In this document: in pieces, positions 1 through 11,804 of the stretch
How the letters are laid out: every line of letters starts with the position of its first letter
Numbering within the stretch: the first letter of the stretch is position 1
Assembly (NCBI GenBank): GCA_021732385.1
Contig: JAKFVA010000016.1
Location: 1-64,000 of the forward strand
Reading direction: 5' to 3'
DNA length: 64,000 nucleotides
Source of the DNA: Burkholderiales bacterium
Lineage (GTDB): Bacteria > Pseudomonadota > Gammaproteobacteria > Burkholderiales > Burkholderiaceae_C
The notes under the pieces: model-generated
The model's input: only the letters and a program-made list of their open reading frames with translations
Databases searched by the model: none
What the model was told of the DNA's origin: nothing
Program-made: the position numbers and the translations under genes

Positions 1-58
1 GAATCGGTTCTTGCAGCAGGGTTGCTTTTGGCAAAGTAGTGCCGCTCAGCAACGGCGT

Positions 59-349
59 TTAGCGGGAAGCCCCTGGGGTGGCAATCTGCACATAAATCTC
101 GTTGGGCTTGACCATGCCCAGTTCGCCACGGGCGCGCTCTTCCACCATCTCCAGGCCTTCCTGCAAATCACGCACCTCGGCAGCCAGGCGGTCGTTGGCT
201 TGCCGGGCCTGGACATTGTTGGCTTTCTGCGCATCGAGCTTTTGCTGCATTTGCGCGACGTTGCCCACACTGCCGCGGCCAAACCAGATTTGGGCGTGCA
301 GCACCGCCAGCAGTGCCAGCAGCAGCACGGTGGAAGGGCGCACAGTCAT
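59..349 (-). CDS. ftsB: Cell division protein FtsB
   Basis: Small bitopic division protein of the FtsB/DivIC family, which joins FtsL and FtsQ in the divisome. The 96-residue product has one N-terminal membrane segment (about residues 7-20, rich in Leu and Ala). A coiled coil follows (about 28-65, with a QKLDAQKANNVQARQANDRLAAEV-type heptad pattern), and the end resembles the FtsB consensus (ERARGELGMVKPNEI). I chose the ATG at 349; a TTG two codons upstream is possible. It is the last gene of the minus-strand series pyrG-kdsA-eno-ftsB, 24 bases after eno, the usual order in betaproteobacteria. Identification is confident from context and fold. Nothing recognisable lies in bases 1-58. Confidence 0.92.
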   Translation of the reverse strand: MTVRPSTVLLLALLAVLHAQIWFGRGSVGNVAQMQQKLDAQKANNVQARQANDRLAAEVRDLQEGLEMVEERARGELGMVKPNEIYVQIATPGASR

Positions 350-373
350 GGTCAAAAGCCTGCGCGCAGTGCC

Positions 374-4354
<3,981 letters not shown>

Positions 4355-4383
4355 TCAGAGCGGCCGCAACGGCGGGCTGCGCT

Positions 4384-4884
4384 TTACTGGGTAATCAGGA
4401 TTTTGTGGATTTGCAGTCCGCTGGCAGCGGGCCTCAGCGTCCAGCTCTCCTGGTGTGTTTCGCTGATGCTTTTGCCCTGAACCTGATACGTTTCGTTGAC
4501 TAAAAAGCTGAAAACAATGGCGTCTCCCTGTGGGCTGATTAACTCGTTTGAGCGCCTGTATTGGTAGGCCGAGATTTGCGGGAAGGCGGCAGAAAGATAG
4601 GCTTCATAGGTGTCGTAGGTGTATTCGCGTGCGCCGCTGCCAGCAGACGTGGCCGATATCCGCACGTCTTTTGCCATGGCCGCCATGATGCCTTTGATGT
4701 CCTTGTTCTCGGCGGCTGTGGCAACGCTGTTGGCCAGCGCGCGCACCTTCGCCTCGGTGCTTGCAATGTCGGGCTGGTTGGCCGCCGCCTGGCTGGCCGG
4801 GGCTTTTGCCGGACTCTCGCTTGGGCGATCGCAAGCAGCCAGGCCCAGCAGTAGCGTCAAGACACATAGCCAAGTCAATTTCAT
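4384..4884 (-). CDS. Putative lipoprotein, NTF2/SnoaL-like
   Basis: Encodes 166 residues with a lipoprotein signal peptide (MKLTWLCVLTLLLGLAAC, lipobox LAAC with Cys18). A Ser/Pro/Ala linker follows, then a domain beginning TEAKVRALANSVATAAENKDIKGIMAAMAKDV and continuing TYDTYEAYL and ESWTLR. That pattern resembles ketosteroid-isomerase or SnoaL-like NTF2 folds, which often stand in the periplasm with unknown substrates. This fold call is inference from pattern only. The gene is monocistronic and separated from pyrG by about 120 bases. It marks the last ordinary chromosomal gene before the accessory island. Confidence 0.75.
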   Translation of the reverse strand: MKLTWLCVLTLLLGLAACDRPSESPAKAPASQAAANQPDIASTEAKVRALANSVATAAENKDIKGIMAAMAKDVRISATSAGSGAREYTYDTYEAYLSAAFPQISAYQYRRSNELISPQGDAIVFSFLVNETYQVQGKSISETHQESWTLRPAASGLQIHKILITQ

Positions 4885-5035
4885 AGTTCTCCCTTAATGC
4901 CTAATGGACAGATTGCCAGATGGCCAAGTAGCCAGATTTTTAGGTTAACAGGCTGCCACATGAAATCCCACTATGGGCGTCTTACTGGGGTGCAAGGCGT
5001 GTCTTGCATTCGCGGAAATCCAAACAGCAGATCCA

Positions 5036-5186
5036 GTTCCAAGATTGTGTTGGTAGCTTGCTTGATAGATTAAACGAGCATTAATGAAAAAACGGGTGCC
5101 ATAAGGCACGAGCCGTTCAATTAAGCTGTTGACGATTCAGCGCTGATCCATTAGAACCTCCGGGCAATTCCCCGGAGGTTTTTTTT
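5036..5186 (+). ncRNA. Candidate tracrRNA-like structured RNA with anti-repeat
   Basis: Bases 5036-5071 align without gaps to the 36-nt array repeat at 18642: identical at positions 1-8 (GTTCCAAG) and 21-34 (GCTTGCTTGATAGA), 27 of 36 overall. If the array is transcribed from the minus strand and this RNA from the plus strand, six of the nine differences become G-U pairs and only positions 9, 12 and 20 stay unpaired. Downstream are a hairpin at 5092-5113 (GTGCC, loop ATAA, GGCAC), a near palindrome at 5135-5148 (TCAGCGCTGA core), and a perfect terminator ending at 5186. Anti-repeat, hairpins and terminator in this order are the layout of a type II tracrRNA. No clear promoter was found upstream. 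The call is inference from pairing and layout; no cas gene is in the window. Confidence 0.6.
5155..5186 (+). terminator. Intrinsic terminator that also contains a Shine-Dalgarno
   Basis: A perfect 10-bp stem (AACCTCCGGG with CCCGGAGGTT), loop CAATTC, followed by T8, gives a textbook rho-independent terminator. Its 3' arm contains GGAGG at 5174-5178, which lies eight bases before the ATG of the next gene at 5187. The ribosome binding site of that gene is therefore locked in the stem, and full-length read-through transcripts would have it sequestered. Confidence 0.85.
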
Positions 5187-6902
5187 ATGGCTAGAAGCTA
5201 TGTCAAACAGGAAACTGGAGGTCAGGGCCGTGTTCCTCTGGAACACTTTGGCCTGCAGATCAACTTTTGCCGTAACCCCGCCTGTGCAAATTTTGGGGTG
5301 CCGCCTCTGTCAGCAGTTGATTTAGGAAGAGCAGCCAAGATATCGGACGGGTACCGGCGAGTCGGTAGTAAAGATTCCGAGGGTGTTCGCGATAACCTCA
5401 TGAGTTGCAAGCTTTGCTCTCAGAGCTTTGTACTCAAAAGTAATCGCGCCGTCATTGAAGAGTTCGAGCGCCAGAAGCAGGCTTATGTCCTGCCCGAGAG
5501 GATCACTTGTACGAATCAGGAGTGCGACCACTCCAAGTTGACATTGCTGGCCGGAACCGATGTCTCCAAGCACTACCAACAGTTTGGAAGAACGGCAGCC
5601 GGCTCACTGCGTTACAGATGCAAGGCTTGCAAGAAAACGTTCTCCGTTACACAGTCATCAACGATTCGGCAACGAAAACCTGAGATCACCGAGACGCTTC
5701 TCAAGCTCCTTGTGAACAAGGTGCCAATGCGCCGAATCTGCGAGATTGCTGAGGTACTGCCCGCCGTCCTATACAACCGCATTGGTTTTATCTACAAGCA
5801 AACTCAGCGCTACGCAGCAGACCAAGAGGCTCCTTTAATCAAAGGGAAGCACTTTGAGCTGTTGAGAATTGCCGTAGATCGTCAGGACCATGTATTCAAT
5901 TGGGCATCCAGCGCTGATCGCAGGAATACAAAACTTTCTGCTGTCGCCAGTGCGGACTGCGAATCAGGCTATGTGTTTGGCATGGAACTGGATTTCGATC
6001 CCAGATTCAGTCCCTACGAAATTGACTTGGAAGCCAGGAGTAATGGCGACTACAAACTTGCCCCGCCGTACCGCCAGTTTGCGCGTTTTTTCTTGCCTGG
6101 CGACTATGACCAAGGGCGCAAGCCTGTAGAGCCGGAGAGTCAGCTTGAAGACGGTATGAAGCTGCCTGGCTTGGGTATGCGCGTCCATGCCGAGTACATG
6201 ATCATGGGCCATTTTCAATGGTTGCGTTGGCTGCTGCCAAACGTGGACTCATTTCACTTGTATCTGGATCAAGAACCAAGTATCCGAGGAGCATGCCTGG
6301 CCGCATTCATGGATCTGATCGCGCAGCGCCGGGTTGAGGCCTTCTTTGTTCGCATTGGCAAGAACCTCACCATTGATGAAAGGAAAACAGAGATTGCGAA
6401 AAGCGAAAGCTATCTGGCCAAACTGCAGGTGCTGTACCCCGATCTGACCCGGTGGAAAATCGCAAAGAGCGTGATGACCGCGCGGTACGAGGAGGCCCGT
6501 CGAACCCATGCATCTGTCACTGATAGATGGGTAGAAAGCATCTTGCCTCACATGGGAGAGCCCAAAAAAGCGCTGTGCTACCTCACAGACCACGGCGCTG
6601 TAGATCCAGCGATGGTCGCCAGCGCAATGTTGAAGGCGAGCCTGCATCCTGTGGATCGCTTTTTTATGCAGCTGCGCCGTCGAATTTCGTTGCTTGAGCG
6701 CCCTATTTCAACAGCCAGCTCAACAGGTCGGACTTGGCACGGATACAACGCCTACAACCCAGAAAATGCGGCCCGAGTCATGAAGATATTCCGTGTCATT
6801 TTCAACTACTGCCTTGTTGGCAAAGATGGCAAAACGCCGGCAATGCGTCTGGGATTGGCCAGCAGGCCCACCACCTACAAGGAGTTAATCGCTTACATCT
6901 AA
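5187..6902 (+). CDS. Double zinc-ribbon, HTH, DDE-fold transposase-like protein
   Basis: The 571-residue protein has two four-cysteine zinc ribbons: C28, C33, C74, C77 and C108, C113, C145, C148. The second carries the YRCKACKKTFS signature of IS1/IS1595-type transposase zinc ribbons. A helix-turn-helix follows (about 165-205, VPMRRICEIAEVLPAVLYNRI), then a likely RNase H-like core with acidic residues D231 (IAVDRQ), D361 (LYLDQEP) and D490 (HPVDRFFMQLRRR). The end (KTPAMRLGLA) is typical of transposase C-termini. No terminal inverted repeats or target duplications were seen, so it may be domesticated or a defence or accessory protein, not an insertion sequence. The third acidic residue is Asp where many families have Glu. 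It starts right after the tracrRNA-like terminator and ends tail to tail with the WYL regulator, with overlapping stop codons. Function unknown. Confidence 0.7.
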   Translation: MARSYVKQETGGQGRVPLEHFGLQINFCRNPACANFGVPPLSAVDLGRAAKISDGYRRVGSKDSEGVRDNLMSCKLCSQSFVLKSNRAVIEEFERQKQAYVLPERITCTNQECDHSKLTLLAGTDVSKHYQQFGRTAAGSLRYRCKACKKTFSVTQSSTIRQRKPEITETLLKLLVNKVPMRRICEIAEVLPAVLYNRIGFIYKQTQRYAADQEAPLIKGKHFELLRIAVDRQDHVFNWASSADRRNTKLSAVASADCESGYVFGMELDFDPRFSPYEIDLEARSNGDYKLAPPYRQFARFFLPGDYDQGRKPVEPESQLEDGMKLPGLGMRVHAEYMIMGHFQWLRWLLPNVDSFHLYLDQEPSIRGACLAAFMDLIAQRRVEAFFVRIGKNLTIDERKTEIAKSESYLAKLQVLYPDLTRWKIAKSVMTARYEEARRTHASVTDRWVESILPHMGEPKKALCYLTDHGAVDPAMVASAMLKASLHPVDRFFMQLRRRISLLERPISTASSTGRTWHGYNAYNPENAARVMKIFRVIFNYCLVGKDGKTPAMRLGLASRPTTYKELIAYI

Positions 6903-7801
6903 CCGGCACTGAACTGGTACTGCTTTGCCAGTTCTGGCCGTTTTAATGCCAGGTAAGGGTTCTGTCCCTGCGTTGGCCGAGCGCCGTGCGTTCCGCCATT
7001 TTCCAGTCTGTGCCGATACAGGAAATAACCGACAAGGCACTTGCGAATCTGATGTGCCCACACAAGTTCGCCATCGACATCGCGCATACCAAACTCTTTG
7101 GCAATTACTTGCTTCTGGCTCTCTGACAGCCGTGGTGCAGGAACGACTTCCACCGTATCTGTCTCATTCCATTGAGCGTCGGCAATATGGGGAACAGGAG
7201 AGTCTGTTTCTTCCAAAGATGTGTTGCTACAACGGCTCAACACGAAGTCACGAAACTCCTGACGCTTGCTGTCAAAAGCCCGTGCATGCCACCTATCCCC
7301 AGTGAATACCAGTGTGTGCGGCCACAGAGTTCGGGGGCTGGGATTGGCGTCGCGTAGAGATTGATAAACCAACCGCACGCCTTGCCTGTTCTTGAGTGCC
7401 ATCAAGACGTGCCGAAGGACTTTAGGCTCAATGATTCCAGATGGTTGTGGCAAGGATTCGGCAGGTGCGACCCGCCCCATTGCGGGCACGACAGCGGCTG
7501 ATTGGCTGACGCTGTAGGCTTGAAGCAAGGTCAAATATTCTTCCGCTGATCCTGAGGCAATCTGGGGTTTGAACCCCCGTCCTGGGCGATAAGTCCTGTT
7601 CTCGACATCGTAAACGAGAGCGTCCTTTTGCCCGTTCCTGTAGCGACTCAGGTCGCGGCTGAGGTGATTGGGAGTGACACCAAAGACTTTGCAAACATCG
7701 GCGCGTTGAACTGAGCCGTCCCAAATCAGCTTTGCTTCGATGAACTGCAGACGCTGCTTCTGAGTGAAGCTCAGAGCGCTAATCCAATGAGTTTCTGTCA
7801 C
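6899..7801 (-). CDS. BrxR/CapW-type WYL-domain transcriptional regulator
   Basis: With the GTG at 7801 as start (MTETHWISALSFTQKQRLQFIEA...) the product is 300 residues. It has a winged HTH (about 10-75, DGSVQRADVCKVFGVTPNHLSRDLSRY), a WYL domain (about 130-192, RQGVRLVYQSL ... WPHTLVFTGDRWHARAFD) and a C-terminal WCX-like extension (about 215-290). This order is that of BrxR/CapW regulators, known to repress BREX, CBASS and other phage-defence operons and thought to respond to a nucleic-acid-like ligand. It is divergent from the methylase gene across a 102-base intergenic region and probably controls it. An upstream ATG at 7921 would run through the divergent gene's start and is less likely. 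Target operon and ligand are inference. Confidence 0.82.
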   Translation of the reverse strand: MTETHWISALSFTQKQRLQFIEAKLIWDGSVQRADVCKVFGVTPNHLSRDLSRYRNGQKDALVYDVENRTYRPGRGFKPQIASGSAEEYLTLLQAYSVSQSAAVVPAMGRVAPAESLPQPSGIIEPKVLRHVLMALKNRQGVRLVYQSLRDANPSPRTLWPHTLVFTGDRWHARAFDSKRQEFRDFVLSRCSNTSLEETDSPVPHIADAQWNETDTVEVVPAPRLSESQKQVIAKEFGMRDVDGELVWAHQIRKCLVGYFLYRHRLENGGTHGARPTQGQNPYLALKRPELAKQYQFSAG

Positions 7802-7903
7802 AGTTATCAAGACGAGTAGTACCTGTACGACGAGTGTAGCACTGAGCTTGATTAAGTCTCGCTTTTTGATAAAATACCCAGAACTGCCCGACTTTGTCAA
7901 ACC
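7802..7903. promoter_or_regulatory. Divergent promoter and operator region for the methylase unit
   Basis: For the rightward methylase gene, a -35 TTGATT (7848-7853), 16-base spacer and -10 TAAAAT (7870-7875) are well placed before the ATG at 7904. On the minus strand TTGACA (7900-7895) can serve the regulator gene, so the promoters overlap. Two short inverted repeats, GTAC-CT-GTAC (7819-7828) and AGTG-TAG-CACT (7833-7843), lie just upstream of the rightward -35 and are candidate operators for the WYL regulator. Confidence 0.6.
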
Positions 7904-10900
7904 ATGAAACCCCAACTGCATAAGTGGCTAGAAGCATGGGGATACCTGAGCGCCCCAGGATCGCTACACACCAGCGACGAAGTGGCGCCGATGTCTCACG
8001 CCTACCGGAATGAGATTGATGGCCTTCTGCATGGCCAAGATGGCATCCAGGTTGATGCGGTCTTTGATGTTGACGGTGTACCAACTGTCTGCTTTGTCGC
8101 GAGCAACACGAGTAATCCTGATGAAGACGCGTTGGTACAAGCGATTCGCGAACGTGCCTGGAACCAGAATTTGGTGTCTATCGTTCTGGTCATCAGTGAA
8201 AAGGGAGCGTGGGCCACTCCTGCCAGCAAGAGCAATGTCCCGGTTGCCGTAATCGCGCTTAATGAGGCCAGTCCAACGGGGAGGTTTTCTGTCGCAGATG
8301 TTCAGTCTGGTGACATCTACAAGCGGCATTCAGATTGGTTTGAGGCGGAGAGCAGGGTGGACCGCAAGCTGCTCTCTAATATCGACGCCGCTGTACAAGC
8401 GCTCACCAAAAATGGCTTGGAGAAAAAGAGCGCCCAGCTTTTGATGGCTCAGATCCTGTTCGTGGCTTACCTGGAGCACAGGGGCATCGTCGGAAACGAA
8501 TACCGCCAGTCTAGGCAGGTGGAAAGTCTGTTTGACTTGGTGACATCGAGGCATCACCAAGGGATATTCAAGCTTTTTGAATGCCTCAAAGATGACTTCA
8601 ATGGCGACTTGCTGGAGCCCGAGGAGAGCCATAAAACTTGGAAAAATCTGCCAAAGTCGTCCTTTGTCACACTGAGCGATTTTTTGGGTTATGTCGATCT
8701 GAGAAACAACCAGTTCGAATTTTGGCGCTACGACTTTCGGTACATCCCAGTTGAGTTGATCTCGGGCATCTACGAGTCATTCCTGGCGGACGACAAGCGC
8801 GATGTGGGCGCTTATTACACCCCTCGGCACTTGGCTGTACTTGCAGTAGACCAAGCTTTTTCACAATCGCACGACATCCTGGCAGAGAAGGTGTATGACG
8901 GCGCCTGTGGGTCTGGAATCCTGTTGACGACCGCTTACCGGCGCATGCTGGCGGTTGCAGAAGCGAAAGCGGGAAAGCAACTACCGTTCTCAGAACGAGT
9001 CACTTTGCTCAAAAAGAACATCTTTGGCTCTGACATCAACGAATCTGCCTGCCGAGTCACCGCCTTCAGCCTGTATTTGTCGGTCCTCGAAAATCTGCAG
9101 CCCGCAGACATCACCAAGCTCACCAGTCAGGGGAAGTCCAAGCTTCCCACCCTGAACAACAGGAATATTTACCGAGGCGAGAGTGGTGATTTCTTCTCTG
9201 ACAAAAATCCACTTGCGTCTGGTCAAAAGTTCACACTTTTCTTGTCCAACCCGCCCTGGGTAGAGCCCAAAAAGAAGGATGTACTCTCTTCGGATGTGTG
9301 GGCCAAAAAAGTAGGGGTGAAGCTGCCAAGACGACAGCTCTGTGCCGCTTTCATGATGCGAGCATGGGACGCAATTGACCCTGTGAAAGGACGTATTTGC
9401 CTGATTCTGCCTGTCAGTATCATGGCGGCGCCTACCAGCCAGAAGTTTGTTCGTACCTGGCTCTCCAGTTTTAAGCTCACGACAGTCATTAACTTTGGCG
9501 ATCTGCGCAAAGTTCTTTTTGACAACGCCAAGCAACCCAGCTTGGTGGTAGTCGCTGAGCCTCGCGCAGTCGATTCACAGCGCGCCTCCGTTGAACCATT
9601 CGATTATTGGGCACCCAAGGCAGATGTCAGTCTTGCATTCGGGCGTCTCACCCTTCATGGGTGTGATCGACATGTGGTGAATTCAGCGCATTTGTATTCG
9701 GACAACTCGATATTGACCACCTTGTTCTGGGGTACGGCAGGAGATTTGTCCCTTATAGCCAGACTTGAAATGGGCGGTCAAATCAAGGATGTGCTCTGCC
9801 TTCCAGGTTGGCGGATGGCAAAGGGTTTCCATACTGAGGATTCAGCTGTTGAGCCTGAGCATCTGGTTTCGGCAGAGCCAATTGCAAAGATGAGCCACCT
9901 TGACGCAAAGCACCTTGCTCTGTATGGCCCGGTTTTGGATGAAAACGCTTTGTTTGAGCGTTTGCCAGAGGGCATCGAACTCTTGCCTAAACTTGGGCCA
10001 GACCTTCTGTCCTCCTTTGACGGGCCTCGCATTGTCTTTAAAGATGGCATGACCACTGACAAAGAGGTTTGCGCTGGTTACTCCGAAAAACCGTTTTCCT
10101 TCACCAGTAGTACGGGTGTCATCCTGGCACCCAGGGAGGACGCGGATGTGTTGCGCTTCCTTTCTGTCTTCTTACACTCAGACCTCGTTCGGTACTTGCT
10201 GCTTTTGAGTGCGTATCAAATCAGTTTTGAGCGGGAACGAGTCACGCTACGCAACATCGAGAATCTTCCGCTTGTTCATCCGGAACATCATTCGAACCCA
10301 AAGAAAGCGTGGACGATTGTTTCGTCGATAGCCGGTCTTGTAAAGAAACTCGAAGCACGGGTCAGCGCGCATGAGGCCATGATCACCGTGGACTGGCGTG
10401 GTAAAGCCGAAGAGCTTATAGGCGACTACTTTGATCTGTCACAGCGGGAGCGGGACCGTATCCAGGAGGTTGTCGGGCTGGTCATACCCAGCGTCCAGCC
10501 CTCAACGTTGAAGAGTCTCGATACGCCTTTGCAGGGACGCGTTTCTCAGTCCGAGATTGCACAATACGGTCACTGGCTGGTCGATGAGTTAAACGCATGG
10601 CGTGATGCGATGGGGGGGGATGGTGCCTTTCATCTGAAATGCATCTCCAGCTCTGCCCACGCCTGCGGGCCCATGGCGATCCTACGGCTGGAGACCGTCT
10701 CAAAAACGTCAAAACAAGCAGGTGATGTGGACACCCAAGTGGGTGATGCCGCAGTCGCTGCTGTTCTCAAAAAACTCCGCACCCTGGGGGCTTTGCCCGT
10801 GAAGATTCAAGACAATCTTCACCTGGCAACAGATGTTGTTGTTTTTCAGGGTGATTCGATTTACTTCGCCAAGCCTATGGTCCGTAGGCTCTGGCTTCAA

Positions 10901-10960
10901 AGTGCGGCCTTTCAAGACGCGGAGAGGATCGTGCGGTTGGTTCAGGAAGCTGTCGAATGA
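7904..10960 (+). CDS. N6-adenine DNA methyltransferase, large type IIG/PglX-like
   Basis: The 1018-residue protein has an N-terminal region of unknown fold (1-150), a helical segment leading to the typical GAYYTP (about 302-307), SAM-binding motif I DGACGSG (332-338), and GSDINESACRVTAFSLYL as the acidic SAM loop. The catalytic tetrapeptide NPPW is at 449-452, and a long C-terminal part probably acts in target recognition. NPPW with this motif order marks an amino-methyltransferase acting on adenine N6. I see no clear PD-(D/E)XK motif at the N-terminus, so nuclease activity is more likely in the overlapping next gene. Base composition is lower in GC than in the flanking housekeeping genes, which suggests transfer. 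Probably a restriction-modification or phage-defence enzyme under the divergent WYL regulator; specificity cannot be read. Confidence 0.85.
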   Translation: MKPQLHKWLEAWGYLSAPGSLHTSDEVAPMSHAYRNEIDGLLHGQDGIQVDAVFDVDGVPTVCFVASNTSNPDEDALVQAIRERAWNQNLVSIVLVISEKGAWATPASKSNVPVAVIALNEASPTGRFSVADVQSGDIYKRHSDWFEAESRVDRKLLSNIDAAVQALTKNGLEKKSAQLLMAQILFVAYLEHRGIVGNEYRQSRQVESLFDLVTSRHHQGIFKLFECLKDDFNGDLLEPEESHKTWKNLPKSSFVTLSDFLGYVDLRNNQFEFWRYDFRYIPVELISGIYESFLADDKRDVGAYYTPRHLAVLAVDQAFSQSHDILAEKVYDGACGSGILLTTAYRRMLAVAEAKAGKQLPFSERVTLLKKNIFGSDINESACRVTAFSLYLSVLENLQPADITKLTSQGKSKLPTLNNRNIYRGESGDFFSDKNPLASGQKFTLFLSNPPWVEPKKKDVLSSDVWAKKVGVKLPRRQLCAAFMMRAWDAIDPVKGRICLILPVSIMAAPTSQKFVRTWLSSFKLTTVINFGDLRKVLFDNAKQPSLVVVAEPRAVDSQRASVEPFDYWAPKADVSLAFGRLTLHGCDRHVVNSAHLYSDNSILTTLFWGTAGDLSLIARLEMGGQIKDVLCLPGWRMAKGFHTEDSAVEPEHLVSAEPIAKMSHLDAKHLALYGPVLDENALFERLPEGIELLPKLGPDLLSSFDGPRIVFKDGMTTDKEVCAGYSEKPFSFTSSTGVILAPREDADVLRFLSVFLHSDLVRYLLLLSAYQISFERERVTLRNIENLPLVHPEHHSNPKKAWTIVSSIAGLVKKLEARVSAHEAMITVDWRGKAEELIGDYFDLSQRERDRIQEVVGLVIPSVQPSTLKSLDTPLQGRVSQSEIAQYGHWLVDELNAWRDAMGGDGAFHLKCISSSAHACGPMAILRLETVSKTSKQAGDVDTQVGDAAVAAVLKKLRTLGALPVKIQDNLHLATDVVVFQGDSIYFAKPMVRRLWLQSAAFQDAERIVRLVQEAVE

Positions 10961-11691
10961 CGGGGGCTGTAGCAGATCACGTTGTGGCGAGAAGTGCTTG
11001 GCTCAAGTCTTTCCCGTTGAATGAAGTCCAGCGTGCGAGTGAATTCATAAGGACCACTTGGAATGAAATTGCATCCACAAAGCCTGATTCTTTTGCGCCA
11101 ACCCTGCGAGAAAACACGATCACTGAAACCCTTGCAAGCTATATCCAGAAGACAGCGCTTGCAAAGGGTCGGTTGACGGGTTTTTGGGGTTACGAGGAGC
11201 AAAGTAGTGACTTGGCTGAAATCACGAAAAAGCAACTTGGAGCCGTAAACCGCATCCGTAAAGATTTGGTTTACAAATCCAATGCAAAAAAAATCCGGCT
11301 ACAGCTCACTTATGAGTTCAAAAAGATAAAAGCAACGAACGGCAGCTGCAAAACCTATCGGGGTAAAGACGGTATGCGTCGATTCGTGGATGGACACTAC
11401 GCCCAAAAGATGCCTATGGCTGCCATGGTCGGGATGGTCATAGGGGGGCGACAAGAAGTTATAGATATGCTCAGAAGATCACTTTTGTCTCCTGCCGGCT
11501 TATCCGACCTGAAGATGGTGGTCAACAGTTCGCAAAAATTTTTGGATGAACCTTCTGCGCTGCTTCCAGGCGTGGCTGAATTCGACACGGAGCATGTCCG
11601 GCCGACAGAGAAAGCACCTCCGCATGGCACCATTCGGCTCGCACACATGTTTTTGCAAATGCCGGTGGCCGTAGAACCCAGTACAGATTGA
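10957..11691 (+). CDS. Putative restriction endonuclease partner, unknown family
   Basis: The ATG overlaps the methylase TGA (ATGA), so the two products are translationally coupled. I do not recognise the family of this 244-residue protein. Its centre contains RLQLTYEFKKIK with E120-F121-K122 at the end of a predicted beta strand, and D103 lies 17 residues before. This fits the D...ExK core of PD-(D/E)XK nucleases. A conserved-looking KDGMRRFVDGHYAQKMPMAAMVGMVIGG segment follows (about 137-165). By position it is the natural candidate for the restriction subunit of the methylase. An alternative is a specificity or accessory protein. The nuclease call is inference from a short motif. Confidence 0.55.
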   Translation: MTGAVADHVVARSAWLKSFPLNEVQRASEFIRTTWNEIASTKPDSFAPTLRENTITETLASYIQKTALAKGRLTGFWGYEEQSSDLAEITKKQLGAVNRIRKDLVYKSNAKKIRLQLTYEFKKIKATNGSCKTYRGKDGMRRFVDGHYAQKMPMAAMVGMVIGGRQEVIDMLRRSLLSPAGLSDLKMVVNSSQKFLDEPSALLPGVAEFDTEHVRPTEKAPPHGTIRLAHMFLQMPVAVEPSTD

Positions 11692-11804
11692 CTGAGAGAT
11701 TGTGCAGTCTCGATACGCTGACACTTGGACCTAAAACAAATACTGGGGGGTGACCCACATCAACAGCATGCTCTATCGCATGCGCCACCAGCTCTGAACT
11801 GATC
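11692..11804 (+). other. Spacer with possible remnant of an upstream ABC-3C gene
   Basis: No intact gene. In one plus-strand frame the end of this stretch reads WGVTHINSMLYRMRHQL followed by TGA, a few bases before the next ATG. Such a short coupled tail would fit the C-terminus of a lost upstream partner of the middle-component gene, but this is only a suggestion. Confidence 0.25.

Noticed and set aside
5187-6902. The 571-residue protein as a Cas12/TnpB-type RuvC effector
   Set aside because: The zinc ribbons are N-terminal and of transposase type, and the acidic residues lie in DDE-like contexts. The RuvC motif order with a C-terminal zinc finger typical of TnpB/Cas12 is not seen.
5187-6902. 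A complete insertion sequence around the transposase-like gene
   Set aside because: No terminal inverted repeats or target duplication could be found at either side; the gene ends overlap the WYL gene and start directly after a terminator.
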